The notes beneath the pieces are model-generated. The model made no database searches. It worked only from the letters and a program-made list of their open reading frames with translations, and was not told where the DNA came from. This document shows positions 9,309 through 17,974 of a stretch of DNA of 43,347 nt, piece by piece. Origin of the DNA: Rhodobiaceae bacterium (lineage in GTDB: Bacteria > Pseudomonadota > Alphaproteobacteria > Rhizobiales > NORP267). Where the stretch lies: positions 1-43,347 of the forward strand of contig JAGRLG010000036.1 in NCBI GenBank assembly GCA_020441905.1. The letters run 5' to 3'. The translations under genes were made by a program, and so were the position numbers. The number at the start of each line of letters is the position of its first letter. The stretch's first letter is position 1.

Positions 9309-9779
9309 CTATTTGCGCCGCGACGGCATCGGCGCGTCCGGCGCCGGGAATTTTTCCATATAGGCCGCCATGCGCTTGCGCATGGTGTCGTCAAAGGGCA
9401 CCGGTCGCCCGCTCTTCATGCTCAGCAGGACCTGCACCGAGCGCGCGACGAGGCGCAATTCGCCATCGATCGAGCCGACAAAGCGCACATCGAGCGAAGA
9501 CGTGCCGAAGCGCTCCAGATAGATGGTCAGGGTCAGCCTTTCGCCGAGGATGCAGGGCTTGATGAACTGGCACTCGATATAGGCCGTCGGCTGGCCGACC
9601 CGCGACAGCATCACCATGTCGGCGAAACGCACCCCCAGCGGGCCGCTGAACCAGTCCTCGCTGACGGCCTGAAACATCTCGAAATAGCGCGGAAAAAAGA
9701 CGAAGCCGGCAGGGTCGGTATGGGTAAAGCGGATCGGAAAGCTGCGGTTGAAGGGTTCGCTGGCGCTCTCGTTGCTCAT
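9309..9779 (-). CDS. Acyl-CoA thioesterase of the hotdog (4HBT/FcbC-like) family
   Basis: Small 156-aa cytoplasmic protein with a single hotdog fold, likely acting as a tetramer to hydrolyse an acyl- or aroyl-CoA ester. The motif HTDPAGFVFFPRYFE near residue 19 carries the catalytic Asp of the 4-hydroxybenzoyl-CoA thioesterase branch (HxDxxG...YF). The order of strands and the segment RSVQVLLSMKSGRPVPF near the end are typical. The substrate cannot be deduced; members occur in aromatic degradation and in general CoA salvage. It is a lone leftward gene, convergent with nosX, so it is not part of the nos operon. Confidence 0.85.
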   Translation of the reverse strand: MSNESASEPFNRSFPIRFTHTDPAGFVFFPRYFEMFQAVSEDWFSGPLGVRFADMVMLSRVGQPTAYIECQFIKPCILGERLTLTIYLERFGTSSLDVRFVGSIDGELRLVARSVQVLLSMKSGRPVPFDDTMRKRMAAYMEKFPAPDAPMPSRRK

Positions 9780-9987
9780 TGCGTTTCTCTCGCTTGGTTC
9801 ACGATTCGATGCTGAAAGTATAGAGCCTGCCCGCTTCTCCGCTATCGCCGAAAGCGGGCGCCGCCACCCAAGGCCGCGGGCATGGGCAGCTTTGGCGAAT
9901 TAATGTGCAGAACGGTATTTGTGAGGCGTGAAACATGATAATAAATGTCTTAAACATATAGATCGAGCCTCATTTCGGATCCAACGG

Positions 9988-10254
9988 ATGATCACCGCCG
10001 CCCAAATGCGCGCCGCCCGCGCGCTGCTCGGTATCGACCAGAAGAAGCTGGCCGAGCTTGCCGGGGTGTCGCTTCCCACCATCCAGCGCATGGAGGCCAG
10101 CCAGGGTAATGTCCGCGGCGTGGTGGAATCGCTGACGCGGGTCGTGGAGGCGCTCGGCGCTGCCGGCATCGAGTTGATCGGCGAGGGCGCGCAAAGCCCG
10201 GCCGGCGGCCGCGGTGTGCGCCTCAAGGAGCCAGCCGTAACGCCGACAAGCTGA
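9988..10254 (+). CDS. Small XRE-type helix-turn-helix regulator
   Basis: 88-aa DNA-binding protein made almost wholly of a Cro/C1-type HTH: MRAARALLGIDQKKLAELAG, then VSLPTIQRMEASQG as the recognition helix region, and ESLTRVVEALGAAGIELIGEG, a helix-strand end common in small XRE regulators. I chose the ATG at 9988 because homology-like sequence begins there; an upstream ATG at 9928 would add 20 residues encoded by AT-rich intergenic DNA. No good ribosome site is visible for either. It lies 77 nt upstream of the SulP gene in the same direction and may control it; this is inference. A stand-alone antitoxin role is possible but no toxin gene adjoins it. Confidence 0.8.
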   Translation: MITAAQMRAARALLGIDQKKLAELAGVSLPTIQRMEASQGNVRGVVESLTRVVEALGAAGIELIGEGAQSPAGGRGVRLKEPAVTPTS

Positions 10255-10331
10255 ACCAATTCCTTCCCCGCGACGGCAACCGCCGACTGACGCCGACGAT
10301 TCCGTCGCCTTGACCAAGGCCGCAGGACGAA

Positions 10332-12059
10332 ATGACCAGCCGAGTCACACCCCGCGCCGCGCCCGCCAGCGCGAGCTTTGTCGAACTCTTCACGCCCAAG
10401 CTGATCACCATCCTGCGCGAGGGCTATGGCCCCGCCCGCCTGCGCGCGGACGCGATAGCCGGGCTGACCGTTGCCGTTGTCGCCCTGCCGCTGTCGATGG
10501 CCATTGCCATCGCCTCCGGGGCGACGCCGGCGCAGGGCCTTTACACCGCCATAATCGGCGGCTTCATCGTCTCCGCCTTCGGCGGCAGCCGGTTTCAGAT
10601 CGGCGGCCCGGCAGGCGCCTTCATCGTGCTGGTCGCCGCCACGGTCCATGCCCATGGCATGGAGGGTCTTTTCCTCGCCACCATCCTGAGCGGCCTGTTC
10701 CTGCTGGTGACAGGGCTGTTGCGCCTCGGCGTCTATATCAAGTTCGTTCCCTATCCGGTGACGGTCGGGTTCACCGCCGGAATTGCCGTCGTCATCCTGT
10801 CCAGCCAGTTGCGGGAAATGCTCGGGCTGACGCTGGCCGTGCCCGAGCCGGGCCCGCTGATCGAAAAGCTGCCGGTGCTGTGGCAGGCATTGCCCGGCAT
10901 CGATCCCGCCACTGCGCTGCTCTCGCTGGGCACCATCGCTCTTATTGCTGGGATCAGGAAGCTGCGGCCGCAATTGCCGGCACTGCTGATCGCCGTTGCG
11001 TCGGGCGCCGCCCTGGTCCTGGTCTTCGACCTTCCGGTGGCCACCATCGGCAGCAAGTTCGGCGGCATTCCCGCCGGCCTGCCGGTCTTCTCGCTCCCGC
11101 AAATGTCGCTGTCCCGAATCGTCGAGGTCCTGCCGAGCGCGGTCGCTTTCACGCTGCTCGGCTCGATCGAGTCGCTGCTGTCGGCCGTCGTCGCCGACAG
11201 CATGACCGGGCGGCGCCATCGCTCCAATTGCGAACTGGTGGCCCAGGGGCTGGCCAACATCGCCTCCGGCCTGTTCGGCGGCATCTGCGTCACCGGAACC
11301 ATCGCGCGCACGGCGACCAATGTGCGCGCCGGCGCCCATGGTCCGGTTGCCGGCATGCTGCACGCGCTCTTCCTGCTGGCCTTCATCCTCATCGCGGCGC
11401 CGCTCGCCGGCTTCGTTCCCTTGGCCAGCCTCGCCGGCGTGCTGGCCGTTGTCGCCTGGAACATGGTCGAAAGACACGCCATCGCCGGATTGCTTCGCCT
11501 CGCCGGCGGCGATGCCGTCGTGCTTTCCGCCACCTTCCTGCTTACCGTCTTCCGCGATCTCACCGAGGCCATAATTGTCGGCGTCGCGCTCGGCTCGTTG
11601 CTTTTCATTCACCGCATGTCCAAGACCACCGCCATTGAAAGCCAGCCGCCGATCGTGGTCGATGATCGCGCCGACGACCACGGTTCGCGCCGGATCTATG
11701 AGGCCCGCGGCGCCAGCAATCCGGAAGTCGTCATCTATCGCATTTCGGGCGCTTTTTTCTTTGGCGCCGCGGCCTCGGTGGGTCTTGTGCTTGATCGCAT
11801 CCCTGACACTCACAAGATGCTGATAATCGACTTCCAGGCGGTGCCTTTCATCGATTCCACCGCCGCCAACACCATTGGCGCTCTTGTGCGGAAGGGGGCG
11901 CGGCGCGGCGTCAAGGTAGTGCTCGCCGGCACCTCCCGCGACATGCGCCGCGAATTGTTCGCCCAAGGGGTCAAGCCGCCTCTGGTTGGATATTCACGCG
12001 GCGTCGCCGAAGCAATGTTGCACCTTGGCGATCGTAAGCGCCGCCAAGGCGCGGCCTGA
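10332..12059 (+). CDS. SulP-family anion transporter with C-terminal STAS domain
   Basis: 575-aa inner-membrane transporter of the SLC26/SulP family, probably moving sulfate, bicarbonate or another anion into the cell. The N-terminus carries the conserved cytoplasmic lead (LRADAIAGLTVAVVALPLSM) followed by about 12-14 hydrophobic spans up to residue 420, including GGSRFQIGGPAGAFIVLV, a segment typical of the substrate-binding region. Residues about 440-560 form a STAS domain with the anti-sigma-factor-antagonist-like FIDSTAANTIGAL loop. Substrate is unresolved. The upstream XRE gene is in the same orientation; downstream it converges with a LysR gene. Confidence 0.93.
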   Translation: MTSRVTPRAAPASASFVELFTPKLITILREGYGPARLRADAIAGLTVAVVALPLSMAIAIASGATPAQGLYTAIIGGFIVSAFGGSRFQIGGPAGAFIVLVAATVHAHGMEGLFLATILSGLFLLVTGLLRLGVYIKFVPYPVTVGFTAGIAVVILSSQLREMLGLTLAVPEPGPLIEKLPVLWQALPGIDPATALLSLGTIALIAGIRKLRPQLPALLIAVASGAALVLVFDLPVATIGSKFGGIPAGLPVFSLPQMSLSRIVEVLPSAVAFTLLGSIESLLSAVVADSMTGRRHRSNCELVAQGLANIASGLFGGICVTGTIARTATNVRAGAHGPVAGMLHALFLLAFILIAAPLAGFVPLASLAGVLAVVAWNMVERHAIAGLLRLAGGDAVVLSATFLLTVFRDLTEAIIVGVALGSLLFIHRMSKTTAIESQPPIVVDDRADDHGSRRIYEARGASNPEVVIYRISGAFFFGAAASVGLVLDRIPDTHKMLIIDFQAVPFIDSTAANTIGALVRKGARRGVKVVLAGTSRDMRRELFAQGVKPPLVGYSRGVAEAMLHLGDRKRRQGAA

Positions 12060-12060
12060 T

Positions 12061-12097
12061 CCACCGGGCGGCAGGGGGTATCCCTAGCCGGCGGTGG
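12061..12097. terminator. Possible imperfect hairpin between converging sulP and lysR genes
   Basis: CCACCG (12061-12066) can pair with CGGTGG (12092-12097), with further inner pairing of GGC/GCC and GGG/CCC around GGTAT. It begins right after the sulP stop and overlaps the last codons of the leftward LysR gene (stop 12084-12086). There is no T-run, so it is only a weak candidate for a shared 3' end signal. Confidence 0.25.
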
Positions 12098-12992
12098 CCG
12101 CTTCGCCGATTTGCTGGCGCACCCATTCATGGGCCTCGTCGCGGTCATGGCTGCGGTGCCAGGCGAGATAGACTGGTAACTCCGGCGCCTCGAAGGGTAT
12201 TTCGATCGGGCGCAGCTTGGTCTGGCGCATAATGGTCCGCGCAACAATTTCGGGCAAAGTGATCAGGGCGCCGGTTTCCAGTGCAAGAAAGATCCCGGCG
12301 AACAGCGAGGAGGTTTCGGCAGCGATATTCCTGGCAAGGCCGTTTTCGCCCAGCAGCGTCTCGACGGGATCGCCGCTTCCCCCTTCCGGACAGATGCGGA
12401 TATGGCCGGCCCCGGCAAAGGCGGCAAGGTCCGGCCTGGCGCCGAGAAATTTGTGCCCCGGCCCTGCAAGGGTGACAAATCGGTCCGCCGACAGTTTTTG
12501 CCAGCAGAAATCCGCCGCCTGCTCGTCCTTGTCCGAGCATACCAGGAAATGCACCTTGCCCTGGCGCAGGTCCTCATGGCTGCGTTCGCTTTGCAGCGGC
12601 CGCCACTCCATGGCAATGCCCGGTGCCGCCTTTTTCAGCCTGGCGCGCAGGTCCTGCAGCAGGGTCAGTTCGAATGTTTCGCGGCAGGCCAGGGCGAAAG
12701 AGCGCATTTGCGTCGCCGGATCGAACGGCGCGCTGGGCCGAAGCAGGCTTTCCATCCCGGCAACGATGACATGAATGACCGGCGCCAGGCGCTGCGCCTT
12801 GGCGGTTGCCACCAGCCGCTGTCCGGCGCGCACGAAAAGCTCGTCGCCGAATACCTCGCGCAGATTGGACAGGGCATGGCTGACGGCCGAAGGGCTGCGG
12901 CCAAGCCGCTCCGCCGCCTTGGTCACGCTGGCGTCGATCAGCAGGGCGTCGAGGACAACGACGAGATTGGCGTCCAGTTCCTTAAGGTGCAT
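12084..12992 (-). CDS. LysR-type transcriptional regulator
   Basis: 302 aa, the usual LTTR length. The N-terminal winged HTH is clear: LDANLVVVLDALLIDASVTK, then AAERLGRSPSAVSHALSNLR and the FVRAGQRLVAT wing, resembling the NodD-like branch. Residues about 90-295 are the periplasmic-binding-protein-like effector domain. The ligand is unknown. The gene is divergent from the phasin gene with 282 nt between the starts, the classical arrangement for a LysR regulator and its target, so control of the phasin is a reasonable but untested idea. Confidence 0.92.
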   Translation of the reverse strand: MHLKELDANLVVVLDALLIDASVTKAAERLGRSPSAVSHALSNLREVFGDELFVRAGQRLVATAKAQRLAPVIHVIVAGMESLLRPSAPFDPATQMRSFALACRETFELTLLQDLRARLKKAAPGIAMEWRPLQSERSHEDLRQGKVHFLVCSDKDEQAADFCWQKLSADRFVTLAGPGHKFLGARPDLAAFAGAGHIRICPEGGSGDPVETLLGENGLARNIAAETSSLFAGIFLALETGALITLPEIVARTIMRQTKLRPIEIPFEAPELPVYLAWHRSHDRDEAHEWVRQQIGEAATAG

Positions 12993-13094
12993 GACTTGCA
13001 GCTATCAGTTATGAATAGTTCTATGATGTGCACCGTCTATGCCATGCCCGGGCACATTTCGGCAAGCGCCAACTTCGGCGCGCGCTGAATTGTG

Positions 13095-13130
13095 TTGTCG
13101 GCAAAGCGGCTTGCCCGATTGTTGGCAAAG
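13095..13130. promoter_or_regulatory. Direct and inverted GGCAA repeats in the lysR-phasin intergenic region
   Basis: TTGTCGGCAAAG (13095-13106) recurs as TTGTTGGCAAAG (13119-13130), 24 nt apart with one mismatch. Between them GGCAA-N6-TTGCC (13100-13115) is an inverted repeat. Further on, GGCAC-N9-GTGCC (13194-13212) and an AT-rich TATATAA (13221-13227) lie nearer the phasin. Such elements are plausible operators for the LysR protein or for a PhaR-type repressor of PHA genes; which is not decided by the sequence. Confidence 0.4.
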
Positions 13131-13274
13131 GCCCTCGCAGATGTGCTATCAAGGCTGTGCGGCAAAAAATCCATGAATGTAAACTGTAGTCATGGCACAG
13201 AAGAAAAGTGCCGCTAGCAGTATATAAAAAGGCGTTGGGGGGCTGTGTTCCATTCAGGCCCAGGGAGGAATGTC

Positions 13275-13724
13275 ATGGTCCAGGCAGCGAGAGATAGCGC
13301 GCAGAAATTGCACCGGGACGAGGCAGTGGCGTCCACTGCGTCCAAGCCGCAGAACCGCAACGGCAGGAAAGGCGACGATGTGTTTCCCTTCACCGTTCCG
13401 CCATTCGACCTCGATTCATGGTCGAGCGTGAATGCCGATGCTATCGGTTCCTTGACGAGATCGGGAGCCGCATGGGCGAATTCGCTCATCGATTTGAACC
13501 GGGAAGTTCTTAACTTCCTCAACCGGCGCTGGTCGGAAGACATCTCGATCCAAAGACGCCTGGTCAAGGCCAAGTCTTTCGAGGACGTGCAGGCGATTTA
13601 TTCCGACTTTTTCGCCACGGCCTCGAGCCATTATGGCGAAGAATCCCAGAAGCTGGCGGAACTGAGCACCAAGATGACGAAGGTGACCTTCGACGCCATG
13701 CAGGAGAATGCGTCCGGCAAGTAG
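13275..13724 (+). CDS. Phasin (polyhydroxyalkanoate granule-associated protein)
   Basis: 149-aa amphipathic helical protein of the Phasin_2 type that would coat PHA granules. The start at 13275 is fixed by AGGGAGGA at 13261-13268, 6 nt upstream; an earlier in-frame ATG at 13245 lies before this site. After a polar N-terminus (about 1-40), the phasin core runs from FDLDSWSSVNADAIGSLTRS through SLIDLNREVLNFLNRRWSED and AKSFEDVQAIYSDFFATASS to KMTKVTFDAMQE. It is alone in its transcription unit, divergent from a LysR gene and followed by a perfect 12-bp hairpin. No PHA synthase or depolymerase gene is in the window. Confidence 0.88.
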   Translation: MVQAARDSAQKLHRDEAVASTASKPQNRNGRKGDDVFPFTVPPFDLDSWSSVNADAIGSLTRSGAAWANSLIDLNREVLNFLNRRWSEDISIQRRLVKAKSFEDVQAIYSDFFATASSHYGEESQKLAELSTKMTKVTFDAMQENASGK

Positions 13725-13738
13725 CCGGCGGCCAGCCG

Positions 13739-13767
13739 ATCGGCGCCAGCCTCCCGCTGGCGCCGAT
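13739..13767 (+). terminator. Perfect 12-bp hairpin after the phasin gene
   Basis: ATCGGCGCCAGC, a 5-nt loop CTCCC, and GCTGGCGCCGAT make a fully paired 12-bp stem starting 15 nt after the phasin stop. It is followed by ATCACGCGCC rather than a T-run, so it may end transcription weakly or mainly protect the short, abundant phasin mRNA from 3' decay. Confidence 0.55.
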
Positions 13768-13784
13768 ATCACGCGCCGGCGTAT

Positions 13785-13871
13785 CTTCATCTCCCAATAG
13801 CTTCATCCAGGCCCGAATAGCTTCATCCAGGCCCGAATAGCTTCATCCAGGCCCGAATAGCTTCATCCAGG
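13785..13871. repeat. 20-bp tandem repeat array, about 3.5 copies plus a degenerate copy
   Basis: The unit CTTCATCCAGGCCCGAATAG occurs identically at 13801-13820, 13821-13840 and 13841-13860, with a half copy CTTCATCCAG at 13861-13870. The preceding 13785-13800 (CTTCATCTCCCAATAG) looks like a shortened, diverged copy. Copies abut without spacers, so this is not CRISPR. It lies between the phasin hairpin and tRNA-Gln and has no coding role that I can see. Confidence 0.95.
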
Positions 13872-13986
13872 TAAGAGATGCCTTCTTCCAGGCAGGCGCT
13901 CGCGCGGGCGGATTTGCTCGCGCGGTTGCGGGCGCGGCTGGGGTCGTTGCCGAGAGCGGGGAGAAAGCGGGGCGCGGGAACAGGGT

Positions 13987-14060
13987 TGGTTCGGGGACTA
14001 GGATTCGAACCTAGATTGACGGAGTCAGAGTCCGTAGTTCTACCGTTGAACTATCCCCGA
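13987..14060 (-). tRNA. tRNA-Gln (anticodon CTG, with encoded CCA)
   Basis: Read leftward from 14060, a full cloverleaf forms. The acceptor stem is TCGGGGA pairing with TCCCCGA (7 bp), and the D arm is GTTC/GAAC. The anticodon stem ACGGA/TCCGT encloses the loop CTCTGAC with anticodon CTG (reads CAG, Gln). The T arm is CTAGG-TTCGAAT-CCTAG. The discriminator A at 13990 is followed by CCA encoded at 13989-13987. A U1-A72 end pair fits glutamine tRNAs. Confidence 0.96.
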
Positions 14061-14295
14061 GCATTCGCGGCCAACCGGGGCCTTGTAACGTACCCGAGTT
14101 TGGCGATCAAGCAGCCTTGTCGCCTTGTTCCCGGCAACTGCGTCTTTCCACCTGCTTTTCCGGCCCCGCCCAAGCTGGTACAGTCGAAAGCGAAAAAGGG
14201 GCTGAAAGCCTGTCCTCCGGCAAGCCGCCCGCCGCCGCTGTTAAACGGCTTTTGCGGGTGGGATGCTTTCGGTGGATCGGGAAAAGGGGAATTGC

Positions 14296-15549
14296 GTGGC
14301 CGGGCCGAGCAAGTCGACGCCCGCCGCTGGCGCGGTGGGCGATCCGCCCTTAAAGGTGGATTGCCAGACAAACAAGAAGGATGAGCGCGCGCCGGGCCAG
14401 GGCGCGGCGGCTGGTCTTGCGCCGGGTGCCGCTGGGACAGCCAGGGCCAATCATCCGGGCAAGGCGGCGCGCAACAGTCCGGGCAGTGGTTCGGGGGGCG
14501 GGCATCCGGTCTATGCCGCGCTTGATCTTGGCACCAATAATTGCCGCCTGCTCGTTGCCCTTCCCGCCCGCCAGGGCTTTCGCGTCATCGATGCCTTTTC
14601 GCGCATCATCCGCCTTGGAGAGGGACTCAGCCAGTCGGGGCGCTTGTCCGAGGCGGCAATCCTTCGCACCATCGAAGCGCTCAAGGTCTGCCGCGACAAG
14701 ATGGCGAACCGCGGCGTTCAGCGCTCGCGTGTCATTGCCACCGAAGCCTGCCGCGCCGCTGAAAACGCCGATGAATTCCTGTCCCGCGTCGAGGAACAGG
14801 CGGGGCTGAGCCTGGAGATCGTCAGCCGCGAAACCGAGGCCCGGCTGGCGGTTTCCGGCTGCGCCTCGCTGCTCGACCGGAGCGCCGAGGGCGCCATCAT
14901 CTTCGATATCGGCGGCGGCTCGTCGGAGATCGCCTGGGTCGATTTGCAGCCCGGCAAACGTTGCTGCCCGCTTGAGGCGCAGCGGCGCATCCGCGCCTGG
15001 ACGTCGCTGCCTGTTGGCGTCGTTACCCTGGCCGAAAGGTTCGGCGGCATAGATGTCACCCCGGCCCTGTTCGAGGCCATGGTCGGGGATGTCCAGGGCC
15101 GGCTGGCCGATTTCGAGGCCAAAAACGGTATTTCCGCCACCATAAACGGGCGCAATGTGCACATGGTTGGAACCTCCGGAACGGTTACCACCATCGCCGG
15201 CGTCCATCTCGCCCTGCCGCGTTACGAGCGCTCCCGCGTCGACGGCTGCTGGCTTTCCGCCGGCCAGGTGCGCGAGGTTACCGACCGCCTCGTGTCCATG
15301 AGCTATGCCGACCGCGTAGCCAATCCCTGCATCGGTGTCGAGCGTGCCGACCTCGTTCTTGCCGGCTGTGCCATTCTGGAGGCTATTCGCCGCCAATGGA
15401 CCTGTGCCCGGCTCCGCGTCGCCGATCGTGGCCTGCGCGAGGGAATTTTGGCCACTCTGATGGCTGAAGATGGCAATCTGCGCGGTATGGGCGTAAGGAA
15501 TCGCCGCCGCCGCCGCCGCCATCCCAGGCGCCGCCAGGCCGCGGGCTAG
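14296..15549 (+). CDS. Ppx/GppA-family phosphatase (exopolyphosphatase/guanosine pentaphosphatase)
   Basis: Acts on polyphosphate or pppGpp in the cytoplasm. The core has the sugar-kinase/actin-like ATPase fold: YAALDLGTNNCRLLVA, IIFDIGGGSSEIAWV and MVGTSGTVTTIAGV are the phosphate-binding loops. The protein stops after this two-domain core, lacking the HD domain of long Ppx enzymes, so it is the short type common in alphaproteobacteria. I prefer GTG 14296 (417 aa), preceded by AAGGGGA; an ATG at 14263 would add 11 residues. About 70 N-terminal residues are low-complexity and the C-terminus ends in a basic tail with six consecutive Arg from a CGC microsatellite (15502-15519). rlmE follows after 21 nt, probably in one operon. 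Confidence 0.88.
   Translation: MAGPSKSTPAAGAVGDPPLKVDCQTNKKDERAPGQGAAAGLAPGAAGTARANHPGKAARNSPGSGSGGGHPVYAALDLGTNNCRLLVALPARQGFRVIDAFSRIIRLGEGLSQSGRLSEAAILRTIEALKVCRDKMANRGVQRSRVIATEACRAAENADEFLSRVEEQAGLSLEIVSRETEARLAVSGCASLLDRSAEGAIIFDIGGGSSEIAWVDLQPGKRCCPLEAQRRIRAWTSLPVGVVTLAERFGGIDVTPALFEAMVGDVQGRLADFEAKNGISATINGRNVHMVGTSGTVTTIAGVHLALPRYERSRVDGCWLSAGQVREVTDRLVSMSYADRVANPCIGVERADLVLAGCAILEAIRRQWTCARLRVADRGLREGILATLMAEDGNLRGMGVRNRRRRRRHPRRRQAAG
15502..15519 (+). repeat. CGC trinucleotide repeat (6 copies) in the phosphatase tail
   Basis: Six perfect CGC units encode six arginines within the tail GVRNRRRRRRHPRRRQAAG. Such a run is prone to copy-number change without shifting the frame. Confidence 0.9.
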
Positions 15550-15570
15550 AATTTTCGGGGCAGTCGGATC

Positions 15571-16290
15571 GTGGCCGAGCAGGACAAGGCAAAGGGAAGC
15601 GGCGCGCGGGGTCTGAAAACCCGCGTCAAATCGGCGCGCGGGCGCAGCACGTCTTCGACGCGCTGGCTCCAGCGCCAGCTCAACGATCCCTTCGTCGCCG
15701 AGGCCCGCCGCCTCGGTTATCGCTCGCGCGCCGCCTTCAAGCTGGCCGAGATTGACGACAAGTACCACCTGCTGGCACCCGGCGCGCGGGTTCTCGATCT
15801 TGGCGCCGCACCCGGCGGCTGGTCGCAGATAGCTGCCCTGCGCATCGGCGCGGCGCGGGAAGGCGGTACGCGCGGCGCCGCGGGCAAGGTCGTCGCCATC
15901 GACCTGCTGGAGTTCGAATTCCTGCCCGGCATCGAAATCCTCATCCTCGATTTTCTCGCCCCCGAGGCGCCGGAAAAATTGAAGGCCATGCTCGGCGGGC
16001 CGGCCGATGTCGTGCTTTCGGACATGGCGCCCAACACCACCGGCCACAAGCAGACCGACCATTTGCGCATCGTCGCCCTGGTCGAGGCGGCACTGGATTT
16101 TGCCTGCGAGGTGCTGGCCCCGGGGGGCAGCTTCGTCGCCAAGGTATGGAGCGGCGGCACCGAAGGCGAACTGCTTGCCGCCATGAAGCGCGACTTCGAA
16201 ACCGTGCGCCATTTCAAGCCCAAGTCGAGCCGCGCCGAATCGGCGGAAGTCTATGTCGTGGCCACCGGATTTCGCGGCACTCCCGCCTGA
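15571..16290 (+). CDS. rlmE: 23S rRNA 2'-O-uridine methyltransferase RlmE (RrmJ/FtsJ)
   Basis: Methylates the ribose of U2552 (E. coli numbering) in the A-loop of 23S rRNA late in large-subunit assembly. 239 aa from a GTG start. After about 45 basic, low-complexity residues comes the Rossmann methyltransferase core: Lys in SRAAFKLAEID, SAM site VLDLGAAPGGWSQ, Asp in VVLSDMAPNTTGHKQTDH, Lys in GSFVAKVWSGG and Glu in SSRAESAEVYVVATGF, giving the K-D-K-E tetrad. It is slightly longer than the E. coli enzyme (209 aa) because of the N-terminal extension. It lies 21 nt after the phosphatase gene. Confidence 0.95.
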   Translation: MAEQDKAKGSGARGLKTRVKSARGRSTSSTRWLQRQLNDPFVAEARRLGYRSRAAFKLAEIDDKYHLLAPGARVLDLGAAPGGWSQIAALRIGAAREGGTRGAAGKVVAIDLLEFEFLPGIEILILDFLAPEAPEKLKAMLGGPADVVLSDMAPNTTGHKQTDHLRIVALVEAALDFACEVLAPGGSFVAKVWSGGTEGELLAAMKRDFETVRHFKPKSSRAESAEVYVVATGFRGTPA

Positions 16291-16339
16291 TGCCCTCTGC
16301 CGGCGGCATTTGCGGCCCCGCCGGGCCGTTTTCCTGTGA

Positions 16340-17971
<1,632 letters not shown>

Positions 17972-17974
17972 GTT

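Larger units (their letters stand above)
13725..14295. other. Gene-poor stretch with hairpin, 20-bp tandem repeat and tRNA-Gln
   Basis: This 571-base interval has no convincing protein gene. It holds the phasin hairpin (13739-13767), the tandem repeat (13785-13871), tRNA-Gln on the opposite strand (13987-14060) and about 230 bases upstream of the phosphatase gene in which I recognise nothing beyond its ribosome site at 14284-14290. Confidence 0.6.

Noticed and set aside
9900..11966. 688-codon open frame opposite the XRE and SulP genes
   Set aside because: Composition is Gly/Asp/Gln-rich without domains; SulP on the other strand is clearly coding.
13785..13871. Possible CRISPR array
   Set aside because: The repeats abut with no spacers and no cas genes are near.
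13878..14384. 168-codon open frame running across tRNA-Gln
   Set aside because: It reads the tRNA backwards (giving the familiar FEPRLTESES-type artefact) and runs into the phosphatase gene.
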